From NCBI RefSeq assembly GCF_030813355.1, contig NZ_JAUSUD010000001.1, positions 1 to 64,000 of the forward strand: a stretch of DNA of 64,000 nt. Reading direction: 5' to 3'. Positions within the stretch are counted from its first letter, which is position 1, and every line of letters starts with the position of its first letter. Under the pieces are notes generated by a model. It was given only the letters and a program-made list of their open reading frames with translations. It searched no databases and was not told the origin of the DNA. Made by a program: the position numbers and the translations under genes. The DNA is from Metabacillus malikii. GTDB taxonomy: Bacteria > Bacillota > Bacilli > Bacillales > Bacillaceae. This document shows positions 19,618 through 28,862 of this stretch, one piece after another.

Positions 19618-19672
19618 AAACTAATGTAAGATTTAGAAACTAATAAAAACAACTTAGTAAGGAGGGGAAATC

Positions 19673-20440
19673 ATGCATCGCGGAAAAGGTATGAAATTTG
19701 TAGGTGACTCACGTATACCTGCTGAGAGAAAGCCGAATATTCCGAAAGACTACTCGGAATATCCAGGGAAAACAGAAGCATTCTGGCCAAACTTCCTATT
19801 AAAAGAATGGCTAGTTGGTGCGGTGTTCTTAATTGGTTTCTTATGTTTAACAGTAGCCCACCCGTCACCGCTGGAGCGTGTGGCTGACCCTACAGATGCT
19901 GGTTATATACCGTTACCAGACTGGTATTTCTTGTTCTTATACCAATTGTTAAAGTACTCGTTCGCATCAGGGCCGTATACTGTTATCGGAGCAATTGTTA
20001 TTCCGGGTCTGGCTTTCGGTGCATTAATGTTAGCGCCGTTTTTAGACCGTGGTCCACATCGTCGTCCAGCAAAACGACCTGTCGCTGTTGGGATGATGAT
20101 ATTAGGTGTTGCGGCAACATTTTATCTAACATGGGAATCAGTAGTAACTCATGATTGGGAAGCTGCTGCTGAACAAGGGAAAATTAAAGCAGAAGCCGAT
20201 ATTGATAAAGAATCAGAAGGTTATGCTATTTATGAGGCACAAGGATGTATTCAGTGTCACGGAGAGAATTTAGAAGGCGGTCCAGCAGGGAAGGCACTTG
20301 TTGATAATGGATTAGAGCCTGATAAAATCGGAGACATTGCAAAAAATGGTCAAGGTACAATGCCTGCAGGAGTATTCAAAGGTACTGATGAGGAGTTAAA
20401 GGTACTTTCAGAATTTATTTCTAGCGTAACTTCAAAATAA
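19673..20440 (+). CDS. qcrC: Menaquinol:cytochrome c reductase, cytochrome b/c fusion subunit
   Basis: A 255-residue subunit fusing a subunit IV-like part with three membrane helices (LLKEWLVGAVFLIGFLC and two later ones; PLPDWYFLFLYQLLK is the quinol-site segment) to a C-terminal cytochrome c domain. That domain has one CIQCH heme motif at about residue 195 and an axial methionine in TMPAGVF. The start is the ATG at 19673 after AAGGAGGGGA. It ends the operon and is followed directly by a strong terminator. Confidence 0.95.
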   Translation: MHRGKGMKFVGDSRIPAERKPNIPKDYSEYPGKTEAFWPNFLLKEWLVGAVFLIGFLCLTVAHPSPLERVADPTDAGYIPLPDWYFLFLYQLLKYSFASGPYTVIGAIVIPGLAFGALMLAPFLDRGPHRRPAKRPVAVGMMILGVAATFYLTWESVVTHDWEAAAEQGKIKAEADIDKESEGYAIYEAQGCIQCHGENLEGGPAGKALVDNGLEPDKIGDIAKNGQGTMPAGVFKGTDEELKVLSEFISSVTSK

Positions 20441-20467
20441 AAAGCTGACATATCGTCAGCTTTTTTT
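20441..20467 (+). terminator. Terminator of qcrABC
   Basis: AAAGCTGAC (20441-20449) pairs with GTCAGCTTT (20455-20463) around ATATC and is followed by more T residues. Confidence 0.9.
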
Positions 20468-20574
20468 CTGACTTATTTGAGATTCCTTGGACATTCATTA
20501 CCCCTATGCTTGGGGAATGGGAGTAACTAGCTCTTTTTTTCAGTAAATTACATAATAGAATATGGTGATATCAA

Positions 20575-21177
20575 TTGAAAATGATTCAATATATATTAGC
20601 ATTAAAACCAGTATTATTCTTAGTCTTTGTCATTAACTTTTTTGGAACAATCTATGGCTACTTTTGGTACAATAGTCAATTATCACAAACACCTGCACAC
20701 TTTATTCCATTCGTACCAGATAGTCCAACAGCAAGCTTGTTTTTTACAATTGTAATTCTTGCGTTTTTGTTTCGGAAAAATTTCCCCCTCATTGAAGCAC
20801 TGGCAATTGTTACCCTTTTTAAATATGGAATTTGGGCTGTTATGATGAATCTGCTTGTCTTAATAGTTAATGGTGGACTGTCATGGCAAGGATATATGTT
20901 AATTGTTTCCCATTTTGGAATGGCAGTGCAAGGGTTGTTATATGCTCCATATTATCGGTTTAAAATAAAACATCTCATTTTTGCTGCTATTTGGACCTTA
21001 CATAATGATGTGATTGATTATGTGTTTGAAATGATGCCAAGATACGGTAGTCTTATGAACTACATGAATGAAATTGGTTACTTTACTTTTTGGTTAAGTC
21101 TAATTTCTATTCTGATTGCTTACTTACTTGTGAATAATAAAAAAACATCATATCAGTTAACTTTACCTAGAATGTAG
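20575..21177 (+). CDS. ypjA: YpjA family membrane protein (DUF1405)
   Basis: A 200-residue protein with about five to six hydrophobic helices (PVLFLVFVINFFGTIYGY, ASLFFTIVILAFL, IWAVMMNLLVLIV, YMLIVSHFGMAVQGLLY, TFWLSLISILIAYLLV). It matches B. subtilis YpjA in position after qcrC. The TTG at 20575 lies five bases after GGTGAT. The function is unknown; the lasting proximity to the bc complex suggests, but does not show, a respiratory link. Confidence 0.85.
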   Translation: MKMIQYILALKPVLFLVFVINFFGTIYGYFWYNSQLSQTPAHFIPFVPDSPTASLFFTIVILAFLFRKNFPLIEALAIVTLFKYGIWAVMMNLLVLIVNGGLSWQGYMLIVSHFGMAVQGLLYAPYYRFKIKHLIFAAIWTLHNDVIDYVFEMMPRYGSLMNYMNEIGYFTFWLSLISILIAYLLVNNKKTSYQLTLPRM

Positions 21178-21214
21178 GTTGCTTTTTATAGCAGTGCTCA
21201 TTTCTAGGTTTTTT
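21165..21214 (+). terminator. Terminator overlapping the end of ypjA
   Basis: ACCTAGAATG (21165-21174) pairs with CATTTCTAGGT (21199-21209, one bulged base) and TTTTT follows. Between here and ypjB, 21215-21270 holds a short reverse-oriented scrap of the dispersed repeat (GTAAACATTGGTGCTTTTTG). Confidence 0.7.
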
Positions 21215-21435
21215 CATTTAAGCAGGTTTCGTAAACATTGGTGCTTTTTGCTTCGTAGTTTCCAATTGTTCCATCATACAGTACCCAAGTCACAGGTTGG
21301 AGGGTCTCCTTGGAATGTGGGCTTAATGTATTACTTTTAAATTGTCCTGAAATTTAAATGGTTATGAAAAATATTTGGTCTAACCTTGTCCATACCTTCA
21401 TACGATTTTTAATAGAAGTACTAGGGGGGACAAGA

Positions 21436-22227
21436 ATGAAGAAATGGATACTGGCACTTTTTATCGGATTACTAATGATTCATCCTAAACAAGTACATGC
21501 AGAAGATACCTATGACTGGGAATCATTAAATGAAATATCTAATACAGCACTCCAGCTTGCAAAACAAGAGAGATATAGTGAGTCTGCCCAATTATTAGAT
21601 TACTTTTCTATGAAATTTGAGGATATTCCAATAAATAATGAGTCTATTTCTATTGATCATTACCGAACAATGTCAAATACGTTAGATGATGCAAAAAAGA
21701 AGGTTCTCGATGAAAAAGCTAGTACAGAAGAAAAAGTCCGAACACTAACAAAGTTCCGCTTAGTAGTAGATGCAATGGTCTCAGAACATCAGCCTTTATG
21801 GGGATCGATGGAGTCTACGATTATGGAAACTTTTTCACAAATTAAGACAGACGTCCAAGAAGGAGATGTGCAATCCTTTCAACATGATTGGAACCAATTT
21901 TTAATGTTATATGAAATTATATATCCTAGTATTCAAGTTGATTTAGATATTCATCGTATTAAACAGATGGATGCCCACATCTCAGTAGTTGAAGACCGAC
22001 TTTTTAACGAAATTTCTGAAACTAGTAAGGTTAAGCATTTAACGATTATGGAAACAGAACTAAAGGAGTTATTCGAACGAGTAAAGGAAGATGAAGCAGA
22101 CCCATCTTTAATTTGGGTGATGATATCAACCGGTAGTATCATTTTGTTATCACTTTCATATTCGGGCTGGAGGAAGTATAAAGGAGAGAGAGAAAAGTTA
22201 GCGAAGCGAGAAAAAAATAAACAATAA
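21436..22227 (+). CDS. ypjB: Sporulation protein YpjB
   Basis: A 263-residue predicted membrane-anchored protein. It starts with a signal peptide (KKWILALFIGLLMIHPKQVHA) whose cleavage is likely after QVHA. A long helical, charged extracellular part follows, then one C-terminal membrane helix (LIWVMISTGSIILLSLSYSG) and a short basic tail. The start is the ATG at 21436 after GGGGGGA; the in-frame codons from 21358 lack a site and would hide the signal peptide. The family is annotated as sporulation-related; the mechanism is unknown. Confidence 0.85.
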   Translation: MKKWILALFIGLLMIHPKQVHAEDTYDWESLNEISNTALQLAKQERYSESAQLLDYFSMKFEDIPINNESISIDHYRTMSNTLDDAKKKVLDEKASTEEKVRTLTKFRLVVDAMVSEHQPLWGSMESTIMETFSQIKTDVQEGDVQSFQHDWNQFLMLYEIIYPSIQVDLDIHRIKQMDAHISVVEDRLFNEISETSKVKHLTIMETELKELFERVKEDEADPSLIWVMISTGSIILLSLSYSGWRKYKGEREKLAKREKNKQ

Positions 22228-22397
22228 CAGTAAATTCTCTATTGAAATTAGAATTTATTATGCATTATATAGGGTTGATAGGTGAATCCTGCGGGCTGTT
22301 TTGGGGAGCTCATGAAGGCTGACGATTAAACATAGGGAGAGATTAACCTAGTGGTTGTTGTGGAATAATGAAAACCTCTTAGTGAAAAATGTGGGTG

Positions 22398-22446
22398 AAC
22401 TGCCCCTCAATTGTAGACACATCTACAATTGGAGGTGCAGTTTTTA
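22398..22446. terminator. Strong bidirectional terminator between ypjB and the YitT-type gene
   Basis: A stem of about 20 bases (22398-22417 with 22422-22442, one bulge) around CACA is followed by TTTTT on the plus strand, with an A-run before it that serves the minus strand. The rest of 22228-22553 shows nothing further that I can name. Confidence 0.85.
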
Positions 22447-22553
22447 TTTGTTTCTTACTGCCATACACCTGTGGAATGAGTATATGATTAGGTACTTGAA
22501 ATATGTTAGCACAGTGTAACTGTTGATAACATAGAGATATATGAGCAATTTTA

Positions 22554-23426
22554 TTAACGTTGTAGAGGCTTTTTGTTTTCATCTAGTGTAAATCCCTCAC
22601 CTAATACATCGTGTACATCGCTTACTGCTACAAATGCATGGGGGTCAACTGAGTGGATAACATTCTTTAGGCGAACAATTTCATTTTTTCCTACAACGCA
22701 GTAAAGTACATCTAGGTTTTGTTTTGAGAAAGAACCTTGCCCTTTTAAAATCGTTACACCTCGATCCATTTCCTTCATAATTTTTTCGGCAATTAAATCG
22801 GGCTGTTTAGAAATAATTGTAGCACCTTTAGCGGCATATGCGCCTTCTTGCATAAAATCAATGACTCGTGCACCAACAAAAACGGCTACAAGTGTATACA
22901 TGGCCTCTCGATATGAAAGATATGTAATTAATGATAATGTAATCACACATAAATCAAATAGAAACATTGTTTTACCCATGCTCCACCCAAAATAGCGATG
23001 AACTAGCCTTGCAATAATATCAACACCACCAGTAGTCCCACCATATCTAAATATAATACCAAGACCAATTCCTAATGAGACTCCTGCAAAAAGTGCTGCA
23101 AGTGTTAAATCTTCATTTAATGGCATGTTTATCTGATACCTTTGAAATACCCACAAAAATACAGATAATCCTACCGTCCCAATAATTGTATATACAAATG
23201 ATGTTCTTCCCAAAACACGCCAACCAATGAAAAAAAGTGGTATATTTAAGACGAGATTACTTATGGATGGATCAATGTGGAAGAGAAAAAATAGCATTAA
23301 TGTAATACCAGTAAATCCACCTTCTGCTAAATTATTTTGCATATTAAAATGGACTAAACCAAAGCCGAATATCGCAGAACCAATAATAATAAAAATAATA
23401 TTTTTTACTCGTACGTCCCCAAGCAT
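22554..23426 (-). CDS. ypjC: YitT family membrane protein with DUF2179 domain (YpjC-like)
   Basis: A 290-residue protein. The N-terminal two-thirds has five to six membrane helices (IIFIIIGSAIFGFGLVHF, LVLNIPLFFIGWRVLG, GLGIIFRYGGTTGG) typical of the YitT/DUF161 family; the last 80 or so residues form the soluble DUF2179 domain (GVTILKGQGSFSKQNLDVLYC). The start codon lies four bases after GGAGGTG. The gene is opposite to its neighbours and convergent with ypjB. Position fits B. subtilis ypjC, but the paralogous family is large. Substrate or role unknown. Confidence 0.82.
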   Translation of the reverse strand: MLGDVRVKNIIFIIIGSAIFGFGLVHFNMQNNLAEGGFTGITLMLFFLFHIDPSISNLVLNIPLFFIGWRVLGRTSFVYTIIGTVGLSVFLWVFQRYQINMPLNEDLTLAALFAGVSLGIGLGIIFRYGGTTGGVDIIARLVHRYFGWSMGKTMFLFDLCVITLSLITYLSYREAMYTLVAVFVGARVIDFMQEGAYAAKGATIISKQPDLIAEKIMKEMDRGVTILKGQGSFSKQNLDVLYCVVGKNEIVRLKNVIHSVDPHAFVAVSDVHDVLGEGFTLDENKKPLQR

Positions 23427-23574
23427 AGGACACCTCCAATAGTTTGTATGGCGTAAAATATTATAGATGATAGAATGTCAAGGTGCAAATTTTCAAAAAA
23501 ACATAACGAAATAATTGTAAAACTTAATTGTATTAGCTAACATTGATAAAGAAAGCAAATGAGGTGAAAAGAAT

Positions 23575-23904
23575 ATGGAGAAAAAAACAATGAATGACCT
23601 TCAGTGTGAAGTTGATCATTATATAAGAGGTTTTAAGGAGGGATACTTTTCTCCACTAGCTATGATGGCTCGAATCACTGAGGAAGTGGGTGAATTAGCA
23701 AGGGAAATAAATCATTATTATGGTGAAAAACCAAAAAAATCGACAGAAACAGAAAAGGCAATCGAAGAAGAACTAGGAGATGTCCTATTTGTTCTAATCT
23801 GTCTTGCCAATTCTTTAAATATAGACTTAGAGCAATCGCATCAACTTGTTATGAATAAGTTTCAGACAAGAGATAAAGATAGATGGACAAAAATAAAGGA
23901 TTGA
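23575..23904 (+). CDS. ypjD: MazG-like nucleotide pyrophosphohydrolase YpjD
   Basis: A 109-residue single MazG domain, predicted to hydrolyse nucleoside triphosphates to monophosphates and pyrophosphate with Mg2+. The metal-binding glutamates and aspartate lie in [15 protein letters not shown] and [16 protein letters not shown] (the EExxE ... ExxD pattern). The ATG at 23575 follows GAGGTGAAAAG. It heads a plus-strand run into dapB, whose ribosome binding site overlaps its stop, so it is probably co-transcribed. Confidence 0.9.
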   Translation: MEKKTMNDLQCEVDHYIRGFKEGYFSPLAMMARITEEVGELAREINHYYGEKPKKSTETEKAIEEELGDVLFVLICLANSLNIDLEQSHQLVMNKFQTRDKDRWTKIKD

Positions 23905-23918
23905 AGGAGAATAAAATT

Positions 23919-24716
23919 ATGGAACAAATCAAAATCGTAATTGCGGGTGCACGTGGAAGAATGGGAAGCGAAGCAGTTAAACTTGTTGAATCGACGACTG
24001 AATATACTTTAGTTGGTGTAATCGATCATAAGTTTGATGGTAAACGATTAAAGGACTTAGATGGCTTCGATAGTGATGTTCCTATTTATACTGATATCGA
24101 AACATGCTTTTTTGAAACAAATCCACATGTATTAATCGATTTAACAACACCTGAAATAGGTAAAATACATACGAAAATAGCTTTGCAACATGGAGTTAGA
24201 CCTGTAGTAGGTACAACAGGCTTTTCTGATGAGGATTTAAAGGAATTAGAAGGACTCACGATTGAGAAAGGAATCGGAGCAATTATAGCGCCAAACTTTG
24301 CAATTGGAGCAATTTTAATGATGAAATTCTCACAAATGGCTGCAAAATATTTTCAAGATGTTGAAATTATTGAACAACATCACGACCAAAAGCTCGATGC
24401 ACCTTCAGGTACAGGGCTTAAAACAGCCGAGATGATTTCGAATGTAAGGGAAGAAAAACAGCAAGGTCATCCTGATGAGAAGGAACTAATTGCGGGTGCA
24501 CGTGGTGCTGATTATAAGGGTATTCGTTTACATAGTGTTCGACTTCCAGGCTTAATCGCGCATCAGGAAGTTTTGTTTGGTGGAGATGGACAAACATTAA
24601 AGATTCGACATGATTCCTACAATCGGGCTTCATTTATGTCAGGTGTAAAACTGGCTGTCGATAATGTCTTGAAGATAGATATTCTTGTATATGGGCTAGA
24701 AAATATTATTGAATAG
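23919..24716 (+). CDS. dapB: 4-hydroxy-tetrahydrodipicolinate reductase
   Basis: Reduces dihydrodipicolinate with NAD(P)H on the route to diaminopimelate, lysine and spore dipicolinate. The N-terminal nucleotide-binding motif IAGARGRMG and the substrate/catalytic motif [13 protein letters not shown] are present. The 265 residues are normal. The ATG at 23919 follows GAAGGAGA. B. subtilis has the same dapB-mgsA order. Confidence 0.95.
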   Translation: MEQIKIVIAGARGRMGSEAVKLVESTTEYTLVGVIDHKFDGKRLKDLDGFDSDVPIYTDIETCFFETNPHVLIDLTTPEIGKIHTKIALQHGVRPVVGTTGFSDEDLKELEGLTIEKGIGAIIAPNFAIGAILMMKFSQMAAKYFQDVEIIEQHHDQKLDAPSGTGLKTAEMISNVREEKQQGHPDEKELIAGARGADYKGIRLHSVRLPGLIAHQEVLFGGDGQTLKIRHDSYNRASFMSGVKLAVDNVLKIDILVYGLENIIE

Positions 24717-24732
24717 TAAAGGGGAAACAATT

Positions 24733-25137
24733 ATGAAAATTGCATTAATCGCACATGATAAGAAGAAAACAGACCTTGTCCAATTTGTATTAGCATATAA
24801 GCCAATCTTCGAAGACCATGAACTTTTTGCAACGGGTACAACTGGGTTACGTGTTCAAGAAGCTAGCGGTTTAAATGTACATCGTTTTCAATCAGGTCCA
24901 CTAGGTGGCGACCAAGAAATTGGTGCGTTAATTGCGAAAAATGATATGGATCTTGTTATATTTTTCCGAGATCCATTAACGGCACAACCACACGAGCCTG
25001 ATATCACAGCACTAATTCGTTTATGTGACGTCTATTCAATTCCATTAGCAACAAATATGGGTACTGCAGAAATATTGGTAAGAGGGCTTGAACGCGGTGA
25101 CTTGCATTGGCGTGAAGTAATTGAGAATGAAGAATAA
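24733..25137 (+). CDS. mgsA: Methylglyoxal synthase
   Basis: Converts dihydroxyacetone phosphate to methylglyoxal plus phosphate, a bypass of lower glycolysis under phosphate stress. The 134-residue protein has [10 protein letters not shown] at the start, FATGTTG for phosphate binding, and [10 protein letters not shown] plus IFFRDPL with the catalytic aspartates. The ATG at 24733 follows AAAGGGGAA. It sits 16 bases after dapB and is followed by a terminator and then the repeat-filled gap. Confidence 0.95.
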   Translation: MKIALIAHDKKKTDLVQFVLAYKPIFEDHELFATGTTGLRVQEASGLNVHRFQSGPLGGDQEIGALIAKNDMDLVIFFRDPLTAQPHEPDITALIRLCDVYSIPLATNMGTAEILVRGLERGDLHWREVIENEE

Positions 25138-25146
25138 TTATAAGGA

Positions 25147-25181
25147 AGGGATAGTGATAGCGCATCCTATCTCTTTTTTTT
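25147..25181 (+). terminator. Terminator after mgsA
   Basis: AGGGATAG (25147-25154) pairs with CTATCTCT (25167-25174, one G-U) and is followed by a run of T residues. Confidence 0.75.
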
Positions 25182-25203
25182 AAGCTCTTTTCTAATAGCT
25201 CAT

Positions 25204-25415
25204 TTCTAAAAGATTGTGGCTTTTTACACTAACCTTTTTAAGGGTTTGTTGGAGCGGAAGTGCGAGACTCCTGCGGGATGCGTGGGAGAGGTGAGACCCC
25301 GCAGGCGTTTACGCTGAGGAGGCTCACCACCCACCCCGCGGAAAGCGAGCACTGTAGCGGAAATAAACCCTAAACGACAACTCAGTTAAAAGCAACAATG
25401 TTTACGAAAACAGCC
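25204..25415 (+). repeat. Dispersed inverted-repeat element, short form
   Basis: About 212 bases. It begins CTAAAAGATTGTGGCTTTTT and ends AAAAGCAACAATGTTTACG followed by AAAACAGCC, so its ends are inverted relative to each other. The core is GC-rich, with GACTCCTGCGGGATGCG and CTCACCACCCACCCCGCGG. No ORF of note. It is directly followed by a second copy. Confidence 0.8.
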
Positions 25416-25713
25416 TTTCTAAAAGATTGTTGCTTTTTGCACTAACATTTTTAAGGGTTTGTTGGAGCTGATTACGAGATTGCTGCGGATGTGTGGGAGA
25501 GGTGAGACTCATGCAGGAGTTTATTCCGAGGAGTACGAAAAGCGTATGTGCTTGTCCATCGACGTACAAACTGTAGATGACCTGAAGTTTACTTGTTCAT
25601 GCCGAAGGAGCTATGAGGCTCACCACCCACCCCGCTACCCGTGAGTACTGCAAGAGGAGACAAACCACAAAACGACAACTCAGTTAAAAGCGACAATGTT
25701 TACGAAAAAAGCC
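25416..25713 (+). repeat. Dispersed inverted-repeat element, long form, in tandem with the preceding copy
   Basis: Same ends as the copy before it (CTAAAAGATTGTTGCTTTTTG; CGACAATGTTTACGAAA). It is about 300 bases because of an extra inner block of about 80 bases around 25535-25615, containing ATCGACGTACAAACTGTAGA and GAAGTTTACTTG. A 61-codon ORF inside is not a gene. Together the two copies fill most of the 640-base gap between mgsA and bshB1. Confidence 0.8.
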
Positions 25714-25777
25714 ATTTTTATAATTTAAACTTGGTAAGGATACATAATTGTAAATAGTTAAACAAAGGGAGAGAAAT

Positions 25778-26491
25778 ATGGAAAACAAGCTAGACATACT
25801 TGCATTCGGAGCTCATCCGGATGATGTAGAAATAGGCATGGGTGGAACAATTGCCAAATACATAAAAAAAGGATATAAAATTGGCATATGTGACTTAACA
25901 AAAGCTGAACTATCATCTAACGGCAATGTTCAATCTAGGCAAGAGGAAGCTGGGAAGGCTGCAAAAATTTTAGGTGTAACAGAGCGTATCCAGCTTACTT
26001 TACCAGACCGTGGGCTATACATAACTGATTCAGCGATTCAAGAAATCGTCAAGGTTATTAGAACGTTTCAACCAAGTGTAATCTTCACACCTTATTTTGA
26101 AGATAGACATCCTGACCATGGTCATTGCACAAAGTTAGTTGAAGAAGCGATATTTTCTGCAGGAATTAGAAAATATCAACAAATTGAAAAACTACCGGCA
26201 CATCATATTGAAAATAACTACTATTATATGATAAATGGTGCTCATCAGCCGGACTTTGTTGTTAATATTACTGAAACAATGCAGGCCAAAATAGATAGTC
26301 TTAACGCCTATGAAAGCCAATTTGTAAAAATAAGTGATTCAATTGATACCCCGTTAACGAATGGTTATATTGAAACGGTTAAATCTAGAGAACGATTATT
26401 TGGACAACAAGTAGGGGTTCAATTTGCCGAAGGGTTTAAAATAAAGAAACCACTATTAATAAATGAGGATTTAATCGGTGAGCGACTATGA
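25778..26491 (+). CDS. bshB1: Bacillithiol biosynthesis deacetylase BshB1
   Basis: Zinc-dependent LmbE/PIG-L family deacetylase removing acetate from GlcNAc-malate, the second step of bacillithiol synthesis. The metal motif [14 protein letters not shown] lies at about residues 11-24, with a second motif DRHPDHGHC. At 237 residues it matches B. subtilis BshB1. The ATG follows AAAGGGAGAG. It overlaps bshA by four bases (ATGA), so consecutive pathway steps are translationally coupled. Confidence 0.94.
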   Translation: MENKLDILAFGAHPDDVEIGMGGTIAKYIKKGYKIGICDLTKAELSSNGNVQSRQEEAGKAAKILGVTERIQLTLPDRGLYITDSAIQEIVKVIRTFQPSVIFTPYFEDRHPDHGHCTKLVEEAIFSAGIRKYQQIEKLPAHHIENNYYYMINGAHQPDFVVNITETMQAKIDSLNAYESQFVKISDSIDTPLTNGYIETVKSRERLFGQQVGVQFAEGFKIKKPLLINEDLIGERL

Positions 26492-27633
26492 AAGATAAGT
26501 TAAAAATAGGAATTACATGTTATCCCTCTGTAGGGGGTTCTGGCGTTGTTGCGACTGAACTTGGAAAGCTGTTAGCCGAGCGAGGTCATGAAATCCATTT
26601 TATTACTTCGAGCTTACCATTTCGGTTAAATAAAGTTTACTGTAATATCACATTTCATGAAGTAGAAGTGAATCAATATTCCGTCTTTAAATATCCACCA
26701 TATGATCTTGCGTTAGCAAGTAAAATGGCTGAAGTTGCCAAACGAGAAAAGCTTGATTTATTACATGTACATTATGCCATTCCACACGCAATTTGTGCGA
26801 TTTTAGCTAAACAAATGGTCAATGAGAACTTAAAAATAGTGACTACTTTACATGGCACTGATATTACAGTACTAGGATACGACCAATCATTATCAGATTT
26901 AATTAAGTTTGGAATTGAATCATCTGACAGGGTAACGGCTGTATCTAATTCATTAGTAGAACAAACATATGAGCTAATCCAACCAAATAAAGAAATTGAT
27001 ACTGTTTATAATTTTATTGATGAGCGTATTTATACTAAGAAAGATGCTTCACATCTTAAGCGGGAATATGGAATTAAAGACGATGAAAAAGTAATCATTC
27101 ATGTCTCTAATTTCCGTAAAGTAAAACGTGTCCAAGATGTCGTCTATTCATTCCAACTAATACAACGAAAAATACAATCAAAATTGTTATTAGTTGGCGA
27201 TGGTCCTGAAATGTCGTTTGTCAGTAAGCTTGTTCGTGAATTAGGTCTTACTGATAAGGTCTTATTCTTAGGGAAGCAGGATAATTTAGAAGAGTTATAC
27301 TCATTAAGTGACCTTATGCTTTTATTGTCTGAAAAAGAGAGCTTTGGTCTAGTTTTACTAGAAGCAATGGCCTGTGGTGTTCCTTGCATTGGTACGATTG
27401 CTGGTGGTATACCAGAAGTAATTCTTGAAGGTGAGACAGGTTATTTATGTGAGGTTGGTGATATCGAAGCAATCTCCTTTAAAGCAATTCAATTGCTGCA
27501 AGATGAGGCTTTACACCAACAAATGTCTATGTATGCTACTCAAGTAGCACATAGTTCTTTTCACTCTGATAAAATTGTCTCTCAGTATGAATCATTATAT
27601 TATGAGCTATTAAATAAAAATGACCAACACTAA
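26488..27633 (+). CDS. bshA: N-acetyl-alpha-D-glucosaminyl L-malate synthase BshA
   Basis: GT4-family retaining glycosyltransferase making GlcNAc-malate from UDP-GlcNAc and malate, the first committed step to bacillithiol. The N-terminal [15 protein letters not shown] loop, the HGTDITVLG segment and the C-terminal nucleotide-sugar motif [16 protein letters not shown] (E-x7-E) are intact. The 381 residues are typical. The start overlaps the bshB1 stop. The downstream cca gene begins 17 bases later. Confidence 0.95.
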   Translation: MKDKLKIGITCYPSVGGSGVVATELGKLLAERGHEIHFITSSLPFRLNKVYCNITFHEVEVNQYSVFKYPPYDLALASKMAEVAKREKLDLLHVHYAIPHAICAILAKQMVNENLKIVTTLHGTDITVLGYDQSLSDLIKFGIESSDRVTAVSNSLVEQTYELIQPNKEIDTVYNFIDERIYTKKDASHLKREYGIKDDEKVIIHVSNFRKVKRVQDVVYSFQLIQRKIQSKLLLVGDGPEMSFVSKLVRELGLTDKVLFLGKQDNLEELYSLSDLMLLLSEKESFGLVLLEAMACGVPCIGTIAGGIPEVILEGETGYLCEVGDIEAISFKAIQLLQDEALHQQMSMYATQVAHSSFHSDKIVSQYESLYYELLNKNDQH

Positions 27634-27650
27634 GATAAAAGGAGCATGAA

Positions 27651-28862
27651 ATGGATACTCCATTTGCTGAGGCAAAGCCGATATTACAAAAGCTTCATCT
27701 TGAAGGCTATGAAGCATATTTTGTAGGTGGAGCAGTTCGGGATTCTTTGTTAGAGAAAGAGATTGGCGACGTGGATATTGCAACGTCTGCAGAACCACAT
27801 GAAGTGCAACGTATTTTCACTCATACAGTCGATGTCGGTGCTGAACATGGAACGATAATCGTATTGTTTAATGAGTCTCAATACGAAGTCACTACATTTC
27901 GTACAGAATCGGAATATGAAGGATTTAGAAAACCGAAAAGCGTTACTTATATTTCTTCTCTAAAAGAGGATTTAAAACGCAGGGATTTTACAATAAATGC
28001 GATGGCAATGGACATTAATGAAAAGATTTATGATTATTTTGATGGTAAGAGAGATTTAGAAAACCGGTTAATTCGAACTGTTGGTGAACCATCCGAACGT
28101 TTCGCTGAGGATGCATTAAGAATGCTAAGGGCAGTACGTTTTGTAAGTCAATTGAATTTTACAGTTAGTAGCAATACTGTAGAGGCAATAAAAGATAATG
28201 TGCACTTATTAAAAGAGATATCTGTGGAAAGAAAAACTGTCGAATTTATAAAAATATTGAAAAATAACCATTATCAAGTTGCAATAAAGTTATTAATTGA
28301 TACAAATATTCATAAATATTTACCTGGTTTAGAAACTTGTAGGCAACAATTAATGTCCTTCTCATGCTTGCCCCTTTCAGTTTTGAATAATGAGGAAATT
28401 TGGGCATTGCTTTTATATAAGATAAAACCAGCATCTGTTGAATCTTTTTTAAGATTGTGGAAACTTCCAGTGAAGTTAATCAAGCACGTATCAAAGATGT
28501 TGATTTTCATAGATTACCTGTCGGAACAAAAAAAATGGACAACGGAACTTCTATATTCAGCAGGTATTGACATAGCTGTTTCGGTTGAACGAATATTTGC
28601 TATTGTAAATGACTGCTATGATGAAAAACGTATAAATAAAGTAGTTGAGCAATTTTCACGTCTGCCTATCAAGTCAAGAAGAGAATTAGTGATAACTGGA
28701 CATGACATTATTAAGCTATTTCATAAAAGACCAGGTCCATGGGTATCTGCTGCACTAAGTTCTATAGAAAAAGAAATCCTTTCAGAAACACTTAAAAATG
28801 ATCGTGAAGCAATAAAGGAGTGGCTTTTAACATGCAATCTGAACTTCGAGCAAAATTATTAG
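27651..28862 (+). CDS. cca: CCA tRNA nucleotidyltransferase
   Basis: Adds or repairs the 3'-CCA end of tRNAs without a nucleic acid template. The class II head domain has YFVGGAVRDSLL followed by the metal-binding DVDIA, the RRDFTINAMA motif, and the neck segment RFAEDALRMLRAVRF, which selects C and A. The 403 residues are normal for Gram-positives. The ATG at 27651 follows AAAAGGAGC. The 3' end overlaps birA by about 30 bases. Confidence 0.95.
   Translation: MDTPFAEAKPILQKLHLEGYEAYFVGGAVRDSLLEKEIGDVDIATSAEPHEVQRIFTHTVDVGAEHGTIIVLFNESQYEVTTFRTESEYEGFRKPKSVTYISSLKEDLKRRDFTINAMAMDINEKIYDYFDGKRDLENRLIRTVGEPSERFAEDALRMLRAVRFVSQLNFTVSSNTVEAIKDNVHLLKEISVERKTVEFIKILKNNHYQVAIKLLIDTNIHKYLPGLETCRQQLMSFSCLPLSVLNNEEIWALLLYKIKPASVESFLRLWKLPVKLIKHVSKMLIFIDYLSEQKKWTTELLYSAGIDIAVSVERIFAIVNDCYDEKRINKVVEQFSRLPIKSRRELVITGHDIIKLFHKRPGPWVSAALSSIEKEILSETLKNDREAIKEWLLTCNLNFEQNY

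Noticed and set aside
22379-22582. 67-codon minus-strand ORF after the YitT-type gene
   Set aside because: It spans the bidirectional terminator and overlaps the end of the membrane protein gene, without a ribosome binding site.
25459-25644. 61-codon ORF between mgsA and bshB1
   Set aside because: It is inside the long repeat copy; the other copies do not keep the frame.
25204-25713. CRISPR-like tandem repeat
   Set aside because: There are only two copies of more than 200 bases each, with no regular short repeats or spacers and no cas genes.
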